From contig CAYZQE010000081.1 in the NCBI GenBank assembly GCA_964480635.1, forward strand, positions 1-11,103: DNA of 11,103 nt. The letters are read 5' to 3'. The notes under the pieces were generated by a model. That model was not told where the DNA came from, did no database searches, and saw nothing but the letters and a program-made list of their open reading frames with translations. A program made the translations under genes and the position numbers. Below are positions 1 through 6,480 of the stretch, piece after piece. This stretch comes from CAYZQE01 sp964480635 (lineage in GTDB: Bacteria; Pseudomonadota; Gammaproteobacteria; GCA-001735895). Numbering within the stretch: the first letter of the stretch is position 1; each line of letters opens with the position of its first letter.

Positions 1-1
1 A

Positions 2-3000
2 TTAAGCCGCTACCCCATGATATTCATTCATATATTCTTTAACCAGCAAGCTATTAATTCGCTTTGTGGTGGCTGGTGTTAAAGGCAGGTGTTGCTTTGT
101 TTGAAACTGGTCTATCACTAAACGCATGACCATTTTGTTCACAAAACTTTCGTTATCGAGCATTTTTGCATTTTTTTCTATCTGCTTATCCACTTCAATT
201 TTTAGACTATTAAGCACTTCAAATAATTTGCTTTCGCTATCGGTTAAAGGGTCTTTTTCCATAAGCCGTTTGTGTAATTTTGCGTATTTTTCATCGTGAC
301 TGTATTTAGCTTTTATTAATTGATTTTTACGTTCTAGCTCTTTCGCTTTACTGTAAATTTCATTTAATGCCGCAATGTTATTTTGCATCTGTTGTTTACT
401 CACTTCATTGAGGTTTTTCTTTTTAAACAGACGTTCTAACTCTTCTTTTAATGAGATAAACACAGGGTCTTGCTGGTCAAAATTGCCACCTAATGCTTCG
501 CGTGTTTTTTGTAATATATTTTTTAACGCATCGGCCAGCACCATTTCTTCTTCTTTGATTTTTGTAAATGCAAAAATAACATCTTCTAACGCTATGTTTA
601 GCAGGTTTGTGCTGTCTATATTGCTTTCTAAGGCTTCTTTAGTGTTGATGAGTGCTAAGCGATTATTCGCCTCTCTGGATAATACGGTGAGTTGATGAAA
701 ATCTAGTTTGTCTAGCATGTCAACATCACCCGATAAACGTATCAAGTTATAAAGGCTTTTAGCATTGTTTAAGGCGTGGGTGATTTTAAGCATCTCACTA
801 CGGCTATCAATTTGGGTGATTTGCTGTGAAAACACTTCGGCATTTGTCGTATCAAAATACAATAAGACATTTTTTATCTCTTGTATTTCTTGGTCTATTT
901 CTTGTTTTGATTTAAACAGGTTGCTGTAGTGTTGCATTTCATCGCCAAGCTCACCCTGCAATTCTTTAAAGTATTTTTGGTTGGTTTTTTCAAATTCTTT
1001 TTCTATATCGGCAAAATCAACCACATAACCATAACTAAAATTTTTATAGGTTCGGTTAACACGCGTTAAGGTTTGCAAGAGGTTGTGTGCTTTAATGACT
1101 CGGCCTATGTAGAGCTTTTTAAGCCGTGGTGCATCAAAACCCGTTAACAGCATGTTATAGACGAAGAGTAGATCTATCTTGCCTTCTTTAAAGTCATCTA
1201 CCCGCTGTTTACGGTCATCTTTTGTGCCAATATCGTGCAAAATAATGGCTGCCGTTGTTACTTGGCTATCTTGTTTCTTTTTAACACTATACTCAAGGGC
1301 ATGAGTTTGCATTGATGCAGAAGCCTCACTTAATTTAACGTTATAAGCCGCAGGTGCTTCTGCAATGGTATTAATCGGCTGCAATTCTGGTTTTGCATAT
1401 TGCTTTTGAAATAGCTTATACATCATTTTGGCTTGCTTGGATGAGTCACACACCACCAAGCCTCCAATGCTGTTGTCATCGTGTGATATGCGCGCTTTTT
1501 CAAAATCTTTAACGATGTAATCTAGCATCGGTTCTACAAACTTTGAATGCGAGTAAACATCTTCTTTTTTGGTGTTACCTTTTAAAATTTCAATTTCTTC
1601 TAAGGTTTTCTTCAATGCTAGTTTATAGCTCGTTTCTATCTCTTCCCGTATCAGGCGTAAGGTGTAACCATCCTTAATTGATGCGTTGTAATAATATTTG
1701 TGAATATAGCTGCCAAACAGTGATTTAGAATCGTATTCATCCCCTAGTAATGGCGTGCCTGTTAAGCCAATTTTAATGGCGTTGCGGTCTGATTGTTCTA
1801 AATTAGCTAAGAAACTACCTTTGGGGTTATAACTACGATGCACTTCATCTAAAAAGAATACTCGCTGAATATTAAGGTTGTAATCTGTGTTTTTTATGAT
1901 CGTTGGGTCATCATCAAACTTGTGAATGTTAACCACCGTAATTTCTGCCTTACCCGAATTATTGTGTATCGCAGATGCTTGCTTAATGTCTTTTGCAAAG
2001 TCTTTGCGTGAATCAATATGATGTACGACTAAACCACGAGACTTAAACTCTTTGCTAGCTTGAATGAGTAAATCTATTCTATCGACAATAAAATAGAATT
2101 TGGCGATGACATTTTTCTTTTGGAAGTAATGGGTAAGATAGTTGACGTTGTAATAAGCCAATGCGGTTTTACCACTGCCTTGTGTGTGCCAGATGATACC
2201 TTTTTTTATACCTTCTTTTAACTTTTGCTCTATGGCCTTGGTCGCGAACATTTGCGGGTAGCGCATGATGTGCTTTTGTAACCCTGTGCGTTCTTTTACA
2301 TAAGCGATAGCGTATTGCAAAATGAATGATAATCGCTCTTTTTGAAACAACGATGTGCAGATTCTATTAGTCGGTGTGTCTGGGCTTTTATTATTGCTAA
2401 ATTCTGCTGAGTTTTTAATGCTTTGTAGATTATTATCTTTAAGAATTTCTGCTTCTTTAGCATCATCAATCGTTGATAATATTTTAGCTAAATCAAACTT
2501 TTCTTCTTCTCGAAAATAATTAAAACTTGGCTTTTTATAAGACGTTGTAGCATAAAATGCACCTTCAATGGGCATAGGTGAGCTATCGTCGTATTCCATA
2601 TTGTTAGAAAACACCATCAACTGCGTGATATTGACGAATTTTCTAAACTTTTTATTTTGAAAGCGTGTTTCTATACGTCTATGTTCGGCCAAAATACCGT
2701 CTTTGTTATTGGGCTTTTTAACTTCGATAAACGCCAACGGCATTCCATTAATAAGCAAGATGATGTCAGGCCGAAAATTATCATCTTCTTTTTGATACGT
2801 TAGCTCGGTGACGACATTGAATGTATTGTTATTAAAGTTTTCAAAATCAATTAAGCAACTGCCTGATTGGTCTGTTAGCCTTCTGTAAAAAGCTTGACCC
2901 AAGTCTTCATTTTCAAGACTGAGTGAAACGTCATCAAAGCATTGCTTGGCTTCAAGGTCAGTTAATTTGGGATTTATTCGCTTGATGCTTGTATGGAAAA

Positions 3001-3130
3001 TATCGGTAAATATGTTTGTTGATTCGTCCCAAACTGTCGTTGAGTCCTTTAACGATAGGTATTTATACCCTAATCGCATCAAGTGAAGGATGGTGGGTAT
3101 TTTTACTCTTGAATCTTCGTTGAACTTCAT
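2..3130 (-). CDS. hsdR: Type I restriction enzyme, R (motor/nuclease) subunit
   Basis: HsdR is the ATP-dependent DNA translocase and endonuclease of a type I restriction-modification complex (HsdR2M2S), which cuts unmodified foreign DNA in the cytoplasm. The 1042 residues match the family's usual size. The N-terminal nuclease shows a PD-(D/E)XK site: P121-D122 followed by E136-V-K138. The SF2 helicase motor follows, with Walker A TQGSGKT at 316-322, motif II DEVH at 428-431, TGTP at 457-460, a motif-V region LLTGFDAPR near 661-669 and motif VI QTLTRVNR at 686-693. The last 300 residues are charged and helical, as in the C-terminal part that contacts HsdM. The frame is intact, so the subunit looks functional. 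The start is ATG with a weak GGA ribosome site about 9 bases upstream. hsdM and hsdS are not upstream; they may lie beyond the left edge, downstream in the transcription direction. Confidence 0.96.
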   Translation of the reverse strand: MKFNEDSRVKIPTILHLMRLGYKYLSLKDSTTVWDESTNIFTDIFHTSIKRINPKLTDLEAKQCFDDVSLSLENEDLGQAFYRRLTDQSGSCLIDFENFNNNTFNVVTELTYQKEDDNFRPDIILLINGMPLAFIEVKKPNNKDGILAEHRRIETRFQNKKFRKFVNITQLMVFSNNMEYDDSSPMPIEGAFYATTSYKKPSFNYFREEEKFDLAKILSTIDDAKEAEILKDNNLQSIKNSAEFSNNKSPDTPTNRICTSLFQKERLSFILQYAIAYVKERTGLQKHIMRYPQMFATKAIEQKLKEGIKKGIIWHTQGSGKTALAYYNVNYLTHYFQKKNVIAKFYFIVDRIDLLIQASKEFKSRGLVVHHIDSRKDFAKDIKQASAIHNNSGKAEITVVNIHKFDDDPTIIKNTDYNLNIQRVFFLDEVHRSYNPKGSFLANLEQSDRNAIKIGLTGTPLLGDEYDSKSLFGSYIHKYYYNASIKDGYTLRLIREEIETSYKLALKKTLEEIEILKGNTKKEDVYSHSKFVEPMLDYIVKDFEKARISHDDNSIGGLVVCDSSKQAKMMYKLFQKQYAKPELQPINTIAEAPAAYNVKLSEASASMQTHALEYSVKKKQDSQVTTAAIILHDIGTKDDRKQRVDDFKEGKIDLLFVYNMLLTGFDAPRLKKLYIGRVIKAHNLLQTLTRVNRTYKNFSYGYVVDFADIEKEFEKTNQKYFKELQGELGDEMQHYSNLFKSKQEIDQEIQEIKNVLLYFDTTNAEVFSQQITQIDSRSEMLKITHALNNAKSLYNLIRLSGDVDMLDKLDFHQLTVLSREANNRLALINTKEALESNIDSTNLLNIALEDVIFAFTKIKEEEMVLADALKNILQKTREALGGNFDQQDPVFISLKEELERLFKKKNLNEVSKQQMQNNIAALNEIYSKAKELERKNQLIKAKYSHDEKYAKLHKRLMEKDPLTDSESKLFEVLNSLKIEVDKQIEKNAKMLDNESFVNKMVMRLVIDQFQTKQHLPLTPATTKRINSLLVKEYMNEYHGVAA

Positions 3131-3148
3131 TTTTTAACGTCCATATTT

Positions 3149-3211
3149 TTATTTTATGGCTTCGACTAGAGCGCTATCTTCACCTAGGGTTACTGATGTA
3201 TTTTTAGCCAT
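3149..3211 (-). pseudogene. Truncated ParD-like antitoxin start, or leader peptide of hsdR
   Basis: This short frame encodes MAKNTSVTLGEDSALVEAIK and then stops at TAA, 18 bases before the hsdR start. The first ten residues resemble the conserved beginning of ParD/CopG-type antitoxins (family knowledge from memory, often MAKNTSxTLG). The ribosome site GAGGTGAG at 3214-3221 is much stronger than that of hsdR, and a plausible promoter lies at 3245-3273. After residue 10 the similarity fades and no ParE toxin frame follows. I infer a remnant of a toxin-antitoxin module whose promoter and start now drive hsdR. An alternative is a genuine leader peptide that couples translation to hsdR. The reading frame is certain; its identity is moderately supported. 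Confidence 0.5.
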
Positions 3212-3213
3212 AT

Positions 3214-3221
3214 CTCACCTC
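3214..3221 (-). promoter_or_regulatory. Strong ribosome binding site of the ParD-like mini-gene
   Basis: On the minus strand the sequence GAGGTGAG sits two bases before the ATG at 3211, with its AGG core at normal spacing. It is clearly stronger than the site in front of hsdR. This supports the 20-codon frame being translated. Confidence 0.6.
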
Positions 3222-3244
3222 AATGAATTCTTGTATTAGATATT

Positions 3245-3273
3245 AATATAGAATAACATTTTATTAATCTCAG
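3245..3273 (-). promoter_or_regulatory. Candidate sigma-70 promoter for the mini-gene and hsdR
   Basis: Read on the minus strand, CTGAGA (4 of 6 matches to the -35 consensus) is followed after 17 bases by TATATT (5 of 6 matches to the -10 consensus). Transcription would start near 3238, leaving a leader of about 27 bases before the mini-gene ATG. In an AT-rich region such matches also occur by chance, so this is a candidate only. Confidence 0.4.
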
Positions 3274-3314
3274 TTCGTTAGTTTAAAACGATGCATCTTC
3301 TGTGCAATTCTCAG

Positions 3315-3338
3315 GAAGTGGGGCTTTAGCCCCACTTC
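3315..3338. repeat. Perfect 10-bp stem-loop between divergent genes
   Basis: GAAGTGGGGC, loop TTTA, GCCCCACTTC form a perfect GC-rich 10-bp hairpin in an otherwise AT-rich spacer. The palindrome ATGCAT flanks it at about 3291-3296 and 3339-3344. No T-run follows on either strand, so it is a poor intrinsic terminator. It lies between the divergent hsdR and arsM. It could be a solitary REP-like palindrome, a leader structure of the arsM transcript or a remnant; the sequence does not decide. Confidence 0.55.
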
Positions 3339-3419
3339 ATGCATGAGTAACTGTTTATTTTAGCAGTAGCAATAGTTCTACCTAAGCTCTTCATAAATCC
3401 ACCTTGTGAGTTAATTATT

Positions 3420-4466
3420 ATGTACGACGAAGTTAAAGATTATTACGGCAAACAATTACAAAGCTCTGACGATTTACAAACCAGTGCCTGTTGTGATGCT
3501 AGCAATGTGCCTGACTGGCTAAAACCGCTGTTAAGTAAGATTCACCCCGATGTTTTATCGCGCTATTATGGTTGTGGCTTAGTCTGCCCTCCTTTGCTTG
3601 AAGGCTGTAAAATTTTAGACCTTGGTTGCGGTACTGGACGTGATATTTACGTATTGTCTCAAATGGTGGGTGCAACAGGTAAAGTAGTTGGTGTGGATAT
3701 GACCGATGAGCAATTAGACATCGCCAAGCAATACCAACAACATCATGCCGATGAATTCGGTTTTGATAATGTTGAATTAATTCAAGGCTATATTGAAGAG
3801 TTGGACAAACTCGGTTTAGAACCAAACAGTTTCGACATCATCGTTTCAAACTGCGTGGTTAATTTATCACCCGATAAAGATGCCGTTATTAAAGGTGTTT
3901 ACGATTTATTAAAACCCGGTGGTGAGCTGTATTTTTCGGATGTCTATTCAGATTGCCGAATTCCTGCTGAGGTTCATGACGACCCCGTTTTATATGGTGA
4001 GTGCTTGGGCGGCGCTTTATATTGGAATGATTTTTTAAGCCTTGCGAAACGCCAAGGTTTTGCAGACCCGCGCTTGGTAGAAGACAAACCCCTAGAAATA
4101 ACCAACAACGAACTTGCGCTAAAAATTGGCCCTATTAAATTTTATTCTGCGACTTATCGCCTCTTTAAATTAGATGCATTAGAACCCGACTGTGAAGATT
4201 ATGGGCAAGCTGTTATTTATAAAGGCACTATCGAAAACTGCCCAAATGAGTTTGAATTAGATAAGCACCATTTTATTGAAACAGGTAAGGTCTTTTTAGT
4301 CTGCGGCAATACATGGCGCATGTTAAAAGACACGCGGTTTTCGCCTCATTTTGAATTCATTGGTGATTTTGATCGTCACTACGGCATCTTTGAAGGCTGT
4401 GGTGGTGGTTTACCTTTTGAACTAGGTTCAAATACTAGTGGGTCTGATGAGCCTTCTTGTTGCTAA
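3420..4466 (+). CDS. arsM: Arsenite S-adenosylmethionine methyltransferase (ArsM)
   Basis: ArsM transfers methyl groups from S-adenosylmethionine to thiol-bound As(III), giving methylated and partly volatile arsenic in the cytoplasm. The Rossmann SAM site is DLGCGTGRD at 67-75, with GVDMT at 91-95 as the following acidic strand. The four cysteine positions known from the ArsM family are all present: C24 (adjacent to C25), C52, C145 in SNCVVNLSPDK and C195 in YGECLGGALYW. The spacings C24-C52 (28) and C145-C195 (50) match those of the characterised algal enzyme (44/72 and 174/224). The C-terminal domain (about 240-348) is typical, and the protein ends in a Cys-Cys pair often seen in ArsM. The ribosome site is weak (GTGAG, 9 bases before ATG). 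Its stop codon directly touches the ATG of the arsenate reductase, so the two are surely co-transcribed. No arsR or arsenite pump is in view. Confidence 0.93.
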   Translation: MYDEVKDYYGKQLQSSDDLQTSACCDASNVPDWLKPLLSKIHPDVLSRYYGCGLVCPPLLEGCKILDLGCGTGRDIYVLSQMVGATGKVVGVDMTDEQLDIAKQYQQHHADEFGFDNVELIQGYIEELDKLGLEPNSFDIIVSNCVVNLSPDKDAVIKGVYDLLKPGGELYFSDVYSDCRIPAEVHDDPVLYGECLGGALYWNDFLSLAKRQGFADPRLVEDKPLEITNNELALKIGPIKFYSATYRLFKLDALEPDCEDYGQAVIYKGTIENCPNEFELDKHHFIETGKVFLVCGNTWRMLKDTRFSPHFEFIGDFDRHYGIFEGCGGGLPFELGSNTSGSDEPSCC

Positions 4467-4955
4467 ATGACTAGCTTTAAACCTTATTCAATCCTTATAT
4501 TATGCACGGGTAATTCGGCACGCAGTGTCATGGCAGAAGCCTTGTTTGCTCATGCAGGTAAGTGGTTTACATCTTATAGCGCAGGCAGTAAACCTGTTGG
4601 CAAGGTAAATCCCTTTGCGTTAGAACAAATTAAACTCGCCAATATGTCAGGTGAATTTAGCAGTAAAAGCTGGGATGTATTTCATCAAGGCGATGCACCT
4701 AATATTGATTTTGTGATGACCGTGTGTGACAACGCTGCGGCGGAAAGTTGCCCGGTGTTTCAAGGTTCTGCTCTTAAGGTACATTGGAGCTTTTCTGACC
4801 CCGCTGCCAAACAAGGCTCTGACGATGAAATAGCCCAAGCATTTAATAGCTGTTTTAACGCATTAAAGCAGCGTATTGATTCTTTAGCTTTATTACCATT
4901 AGATACTTACAGCAAAGAGCAAATTGTTAGTTCATTACAAAAACTCGCTCCTTAA
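4467..4955 (+). CDS. arsC: Thioredoxin-coupled-type arsenate reductase (LMW-phosphatase fold)
   Basis: This cytoplasmic enzyme reduces arsenate to arsenite, feeding ArsM encoded just upstream. The P-loop CTGNSARS (C13 to S20) is the CX5R anion site of low-molecular-weight tyrosine phosphatases. The downstream cysteines C87 (in VMTVCDNAA) and C95 (in ESCPVF) form the relay that distinguishes arsenate reductases from phosphatases, and D111-P112 in WSFSDPA supplies the general acid. SAGSKPVGKVNPFALE and SKSWD are also typical of this ArsC branch. The length (162 residues) is slightly longer than the usual 130-140 because of a C-terminal tail. ATG follows the arsM stop with no gap and no clear ribosome site, which suggests translational coupling. 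Confidence 0.92.
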   Translation: MTSFKPYSILILCTGNSARSVMAEALFAHAGKWFTSYSAGSKPVGKVNPFALEQIKLANMSGEFSSKSWDVFHQGDAPNIDFVMTVCDNAAAESCPVFQGSALKVHWSFSDPAAKQGSDDEIAQAFNSCFNALKQRIDSLALLPLDTYSKEQIVSSLQKLAP

Positions 4956-4972
4956 TTCACTTTATTAATTCT

Positions 4973-5005
4973 GTTCAGCTTTCGTTCAGCATCATTCGGT
5001 TAAAT
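4973..5005 (+). promoter_or_regulatory. Tandem response-regulator box and promoter, copy 1
   Basis: GTTCAGC at 4973-4979 is repeated at 4984-4990, an 11-bp period (one helical turn) as in sites bound by OmpR/PhoB/PhoP-type dimers. Nine bases later lies TTAAAT (5000-5005), a good -10. The box takes the place of a -35, as at activator-dependent promoters. The same arrangement with identical spacing recurs at 7816-7848. The likely binder is the PhoP-like regulator encoded at 5800-6480. It would drive the His-rich gene at 5056 and possibly the operon behind it. Confidence 0.72.
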
Positions 5006-5043
5006 TAACGCCATCGGTTCAAAACCGTTTTTGTTAATTTAAC
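4999..5043. repeat. 11-bp perfect inverted repeat enclosing a small hairpin
   Basis: GTTAAATTAAC (4999-5009) and GTTAATTTAAC (5033-5043) are perfect inverted copies. The pairing can extend outward to 4995 and 5047 with G-T wobbles and then reaches into the ribosome site GGAGG (5045-5049) of the His-rich gene. The left arm contains the -10 of copy 1, so a transcript from that promoter would lack most of the left arm. Read-through RNA from the ars operon would carry both arms. Confidence 0.5.
5015..5032 (+). terminator. Weak intrinsic terminator candidate after the ars operon
   Basis: CGGTT, loop CAA, AACCG followed directly by TTTTT. A 5-bp stem with a U-run is short for a terminator. It is the only terminator-like structure between the arsenate reductase gene and the His-rich gene. 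It would also lie at the very 5' end of the RNA made from the promoter at 5000-5005. Confidence 0.35.
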
Positions 5044-5055
5044 TGGAGGTTCATT

Positions 5056-5469
5056 ATGAACATCAAAAAACAATTAAAATCAGTTTCTATCATTAGTCTA
5101 TTATGCGCGGGTTTTATTCTTGCGCCATCGTCTGCCTACGCAGAAAGAAACCATTCAGATGGCAAACAGCACCATAATAAATCGCAGCAAAAACATTCTT
5201 CTCATTCACGCTCAAAAGACAAGCATTCAAATAGACATGGTCGCCATAACAATAAGCATAGCAGTCGTAACCATAAGCACAATAGACATAACAACCATAG
5301 ATCATCTCATCGCAATAGCCGTCATCATAATCATGGTCATAACCATCACCGCCGCCATGCCTCAAGTCATTTTTCATACCCTTGGTATTTGACTAATAAC
5401 TCTTGGGATAATGGACATTTTACCTTCGGTTATCAAAATGATCATATCGGGTTTACCTATAGGCATTAA
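5056..5469 (+). CDS. Secreted His-rich basic protein, possible metal binder
   Basis: I do not recognise a named family. Residues 1-29 form a clear Sec signal peptide (basic start, hydrophobic core, cleavage after AYA), so the protein is periplasmic or secreted. About 25 of the 108 mature residues are histidine, concentrated between 33 and 105 together with Lys, Arg, Ser and Asn; acidic residues are almost absent. The last 30 residues are different, aromatic and Gly/Asn-rich (SYPWYLTNNSWDNGHF), and may form a small beta structure. Such tracts suggest binding of Zn, Ni or Cu, or of anionic polymers; this is inference. A strong ribosome site GGAGG lies 6 bases before ATG. Upstream is the tandem regulator box; downstream is a 26-bp hairpin and then the PepSY-regulator-kinase operon, which suggests it is an output of that system. 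Low-complexity composition produces other open frames here, but only this one has a signal peptide and ribosome site. Confidence 0.82.
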   Translation: MNIKKQLKSVSIISLLCAGFILAPSSAYAERNHSDGKQHHNKSQQKHSSHSRSKDKHSNRHGRHNNKHSSRNHKHNRHNNHRSSHRNSRHHNHGHNHHRRHASSHFSYPWYLTNNSWDNGHFTFGYQNDHIGFTYRH

Positions 5470-5476
5470 TATTAAT

Positions 5477-5531
5477 GCATACACCCTAGAATCTAAACTT
5501 TGTTACAAAGTTTAGATTCTAGGGTGTATGC
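5477..5531 (+). repeat. Perfect 26-bp inverted repeat with 3-base loop
   Basis: Arms 5477-5502 and 5506-5531 are perfectly complementary over 26 bp around the loop TTA. This is far longer and cleaner than a usual intrinsic terminator. The next T-run (TTTTTT near 5545) is about 14 bases away, so textbook termination is not shown. It sits 7 bases after the His-rich stop codon and ends 28 bases before the PepSY start. It may terminate or attenuate the His-rich transcript, be an RNase III processing and stabilising structure that sets unequal expression across the operon, or be a DNA-level site. Confidence 0.85.
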
Positions 5532-5559
5532 TTAGTTTAACGACTTTTTTGGACAGGCT

Positions 5560-5793
5560 ATGCGCTTATCAATTTTTAACAGCTTTTTATTCATTTTGCT
5601 ATTTGGTTTTAGCTCGTTCACCTATGCAGGTAATATTTCAAAGCAACAGGCGGCTGTTTCAGCGCAGCAAGTACATTCAGGCAGAGTGCTTTCTGTTAAA
5701 CTAAACAAATCGGTGTATAAGGTAAAAATTATAAGCCCTAGCGGTCAAGTACGTGTCGTTCGTGTTAATGCAAAAAACGGAAGCACACGTTAA
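5560..5793 (+). CDS. Small periplasmic PepSY-domain protein
   Basis: This 77-residue protein has a signal peptide (1-23, cleavage after TYA) and then a single PepSY repeat. ISKQQAAVSAQQ forms the helix (26-37). GRVLSVKLNKSVYKVKIISP and SGQVRVVRVN (41-70) form the strands, ending in the usual KNG turn. Lone PepSY proteins are often encoded beside PhoP/QseB-type two-component systems, where they are thought to modulate periplasmic sensing or protease activity (family knowledge, mechanism poorly defined). The stop codon is 6 bases before the regulator start, so the three genes form an operon. The ribosome site is modest (GGACAGG before ATG). No regulator box lies directly in front, so expression probably comes from read-through across the hairpin at 5477-5531 or from an unseen promoter. 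Confidence 0.85.
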   Translation: MRLSIFNSFLFILLFGFSSFTYAGNISKQQAAVSAQQVHSGRVLSVKLNKSVYKVKIISPSGQVRVVRVNAKNGSTR

Positions 5794-5799
5794 TAAGTA

Positions 5800-6480
5800 A
5801 TGCGCATTTTATTAATTGAAGACGAACTCGCCCTCCAGCAAACTTTAAAGGCACAACTAGAAACAGAGTCATATCAAGTAGATGCCAGTGGTGATGGCAA
5901 AGAAGGTCTTTATTTAGCGTCTGAATACCCCATTGATGCCGCCATTATTGATATTGGGCTGCCAAGCCTTTCTGGCATAGATATTATTAAAAAACTTCGC
6001 TCCCAAGGCAGTAAGCTCCCCATTATTATTTTAACCGCACGCAGTCAATGGCAACAAAAAGTTGAAGGCTTAGAAGCGGGAGCCGATGATTATTTAGTTA
6101 AACCCTTTCAATACGAAGAACTTTCTGCACGATTAAAAGCCTTATTAAGGCGAGCCACGGGCAGTGTTAGCACTACCCTTACTTGTGGCTGCGTGTCTTT
6201 GAATACCGAAGCAAAACAAGTTCACGTTAATAACACCTCTCTTGCTGTCACTTCTTTTGAATATAGCTTACTCGAATACTTAATGCGCCATCATGCCGAA
6301 GCGGTGCCTAAATCACGTTTATCCGATTATCTTTATCCTCATGATGATGATAGAGATAGCAATGTTATCGAAGTATTAATTGGCCGATTACGCAAAAAAC
6401 TAGAATTAGCCGGTGCTAAAAAGTGTATTGAAACGATTCGAGGTAGAGGTTATCGCTTTACCTTTTGTGATGACCATTAA
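5800..6480 (+). CDS. OmpR/PhoP-family response regulator
   Basis: This is a two-domain DNA-binding regulator phosphorylated by the kinase encoded next. Receiver domain 1-117: acidic pocket E7-D8-E9, phospho-acceptor D51 in IIDIGLPSLSG, switch T79 in ILTARS, and K101 in LVKPF. The winged-helix output domain (about 125-222) has the EYLMRHHAEAVPKSRL and NVIEVLIGRLRKKLE recognition helices and ends in RGRGYRF. These stretches are very close to PhoP of Pseudomonas and relatives as I remember them, closer than to QseB or CpxR. I therefore call it PhoP-like but give no symbol. It overlaps the kinase gene by one base (TAATG). PhoP-type regulators bind direct half-sites with an 11-bp period, which is what is seen at 4973 and 7816. 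Confidence 0.93.
   Translation: MRILLIEDELALQQTLKAQLETESYQVDASGDGKEGLYLASEYPIDAAIIDIGLPSLSGIDIIKKLRSQGSKLPIIILTARSQWQQKVEGLEAGADDYLVKPFQYEELSARLKALLRRATGSVSTTLTCGCVSLNTEAKQVHVNNTSLAVTSFEYSLLEYLMRHHAEAVPKSRLSDYLYPHDDDRDSNVIEVLIGRLRKKLELAGAKKCIETIRGRGYRFTFCDDH

Noticed and set aside
375..695. Plus-strand frame of about 106 codons inside hsdR
   Set aside because: It lies opposite a well-supported hsdR coding segment and has a Ser/Phe-rich composition typical of an antisense shadow.
3315..3338. Calling the GC-rich hairpin an intrinsic terminator
   Set aside because: No T-run follows the stem on either strand, and it lies between divergent genes where no transcript is expected to end.
4973..4990. 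The GTTCAGC repeats as a CRISPR or mobile-element direct repeat
   Set aside because: Only two 7-base units with a 4-base spacer, no array, and the same promoter-linked layout at 7816, which fits a regulator binding site much better.
5114..5392. Additional open frames on both strands over the His-rich gene
   Set aside because: They arise from repetitive CAT/AAC/CGT codons. They give low-complexity Ile/Thr or Tyr/Asp/Gly strings without ribosome sites, while the main frame has a signal peptide and strong GGAGG.
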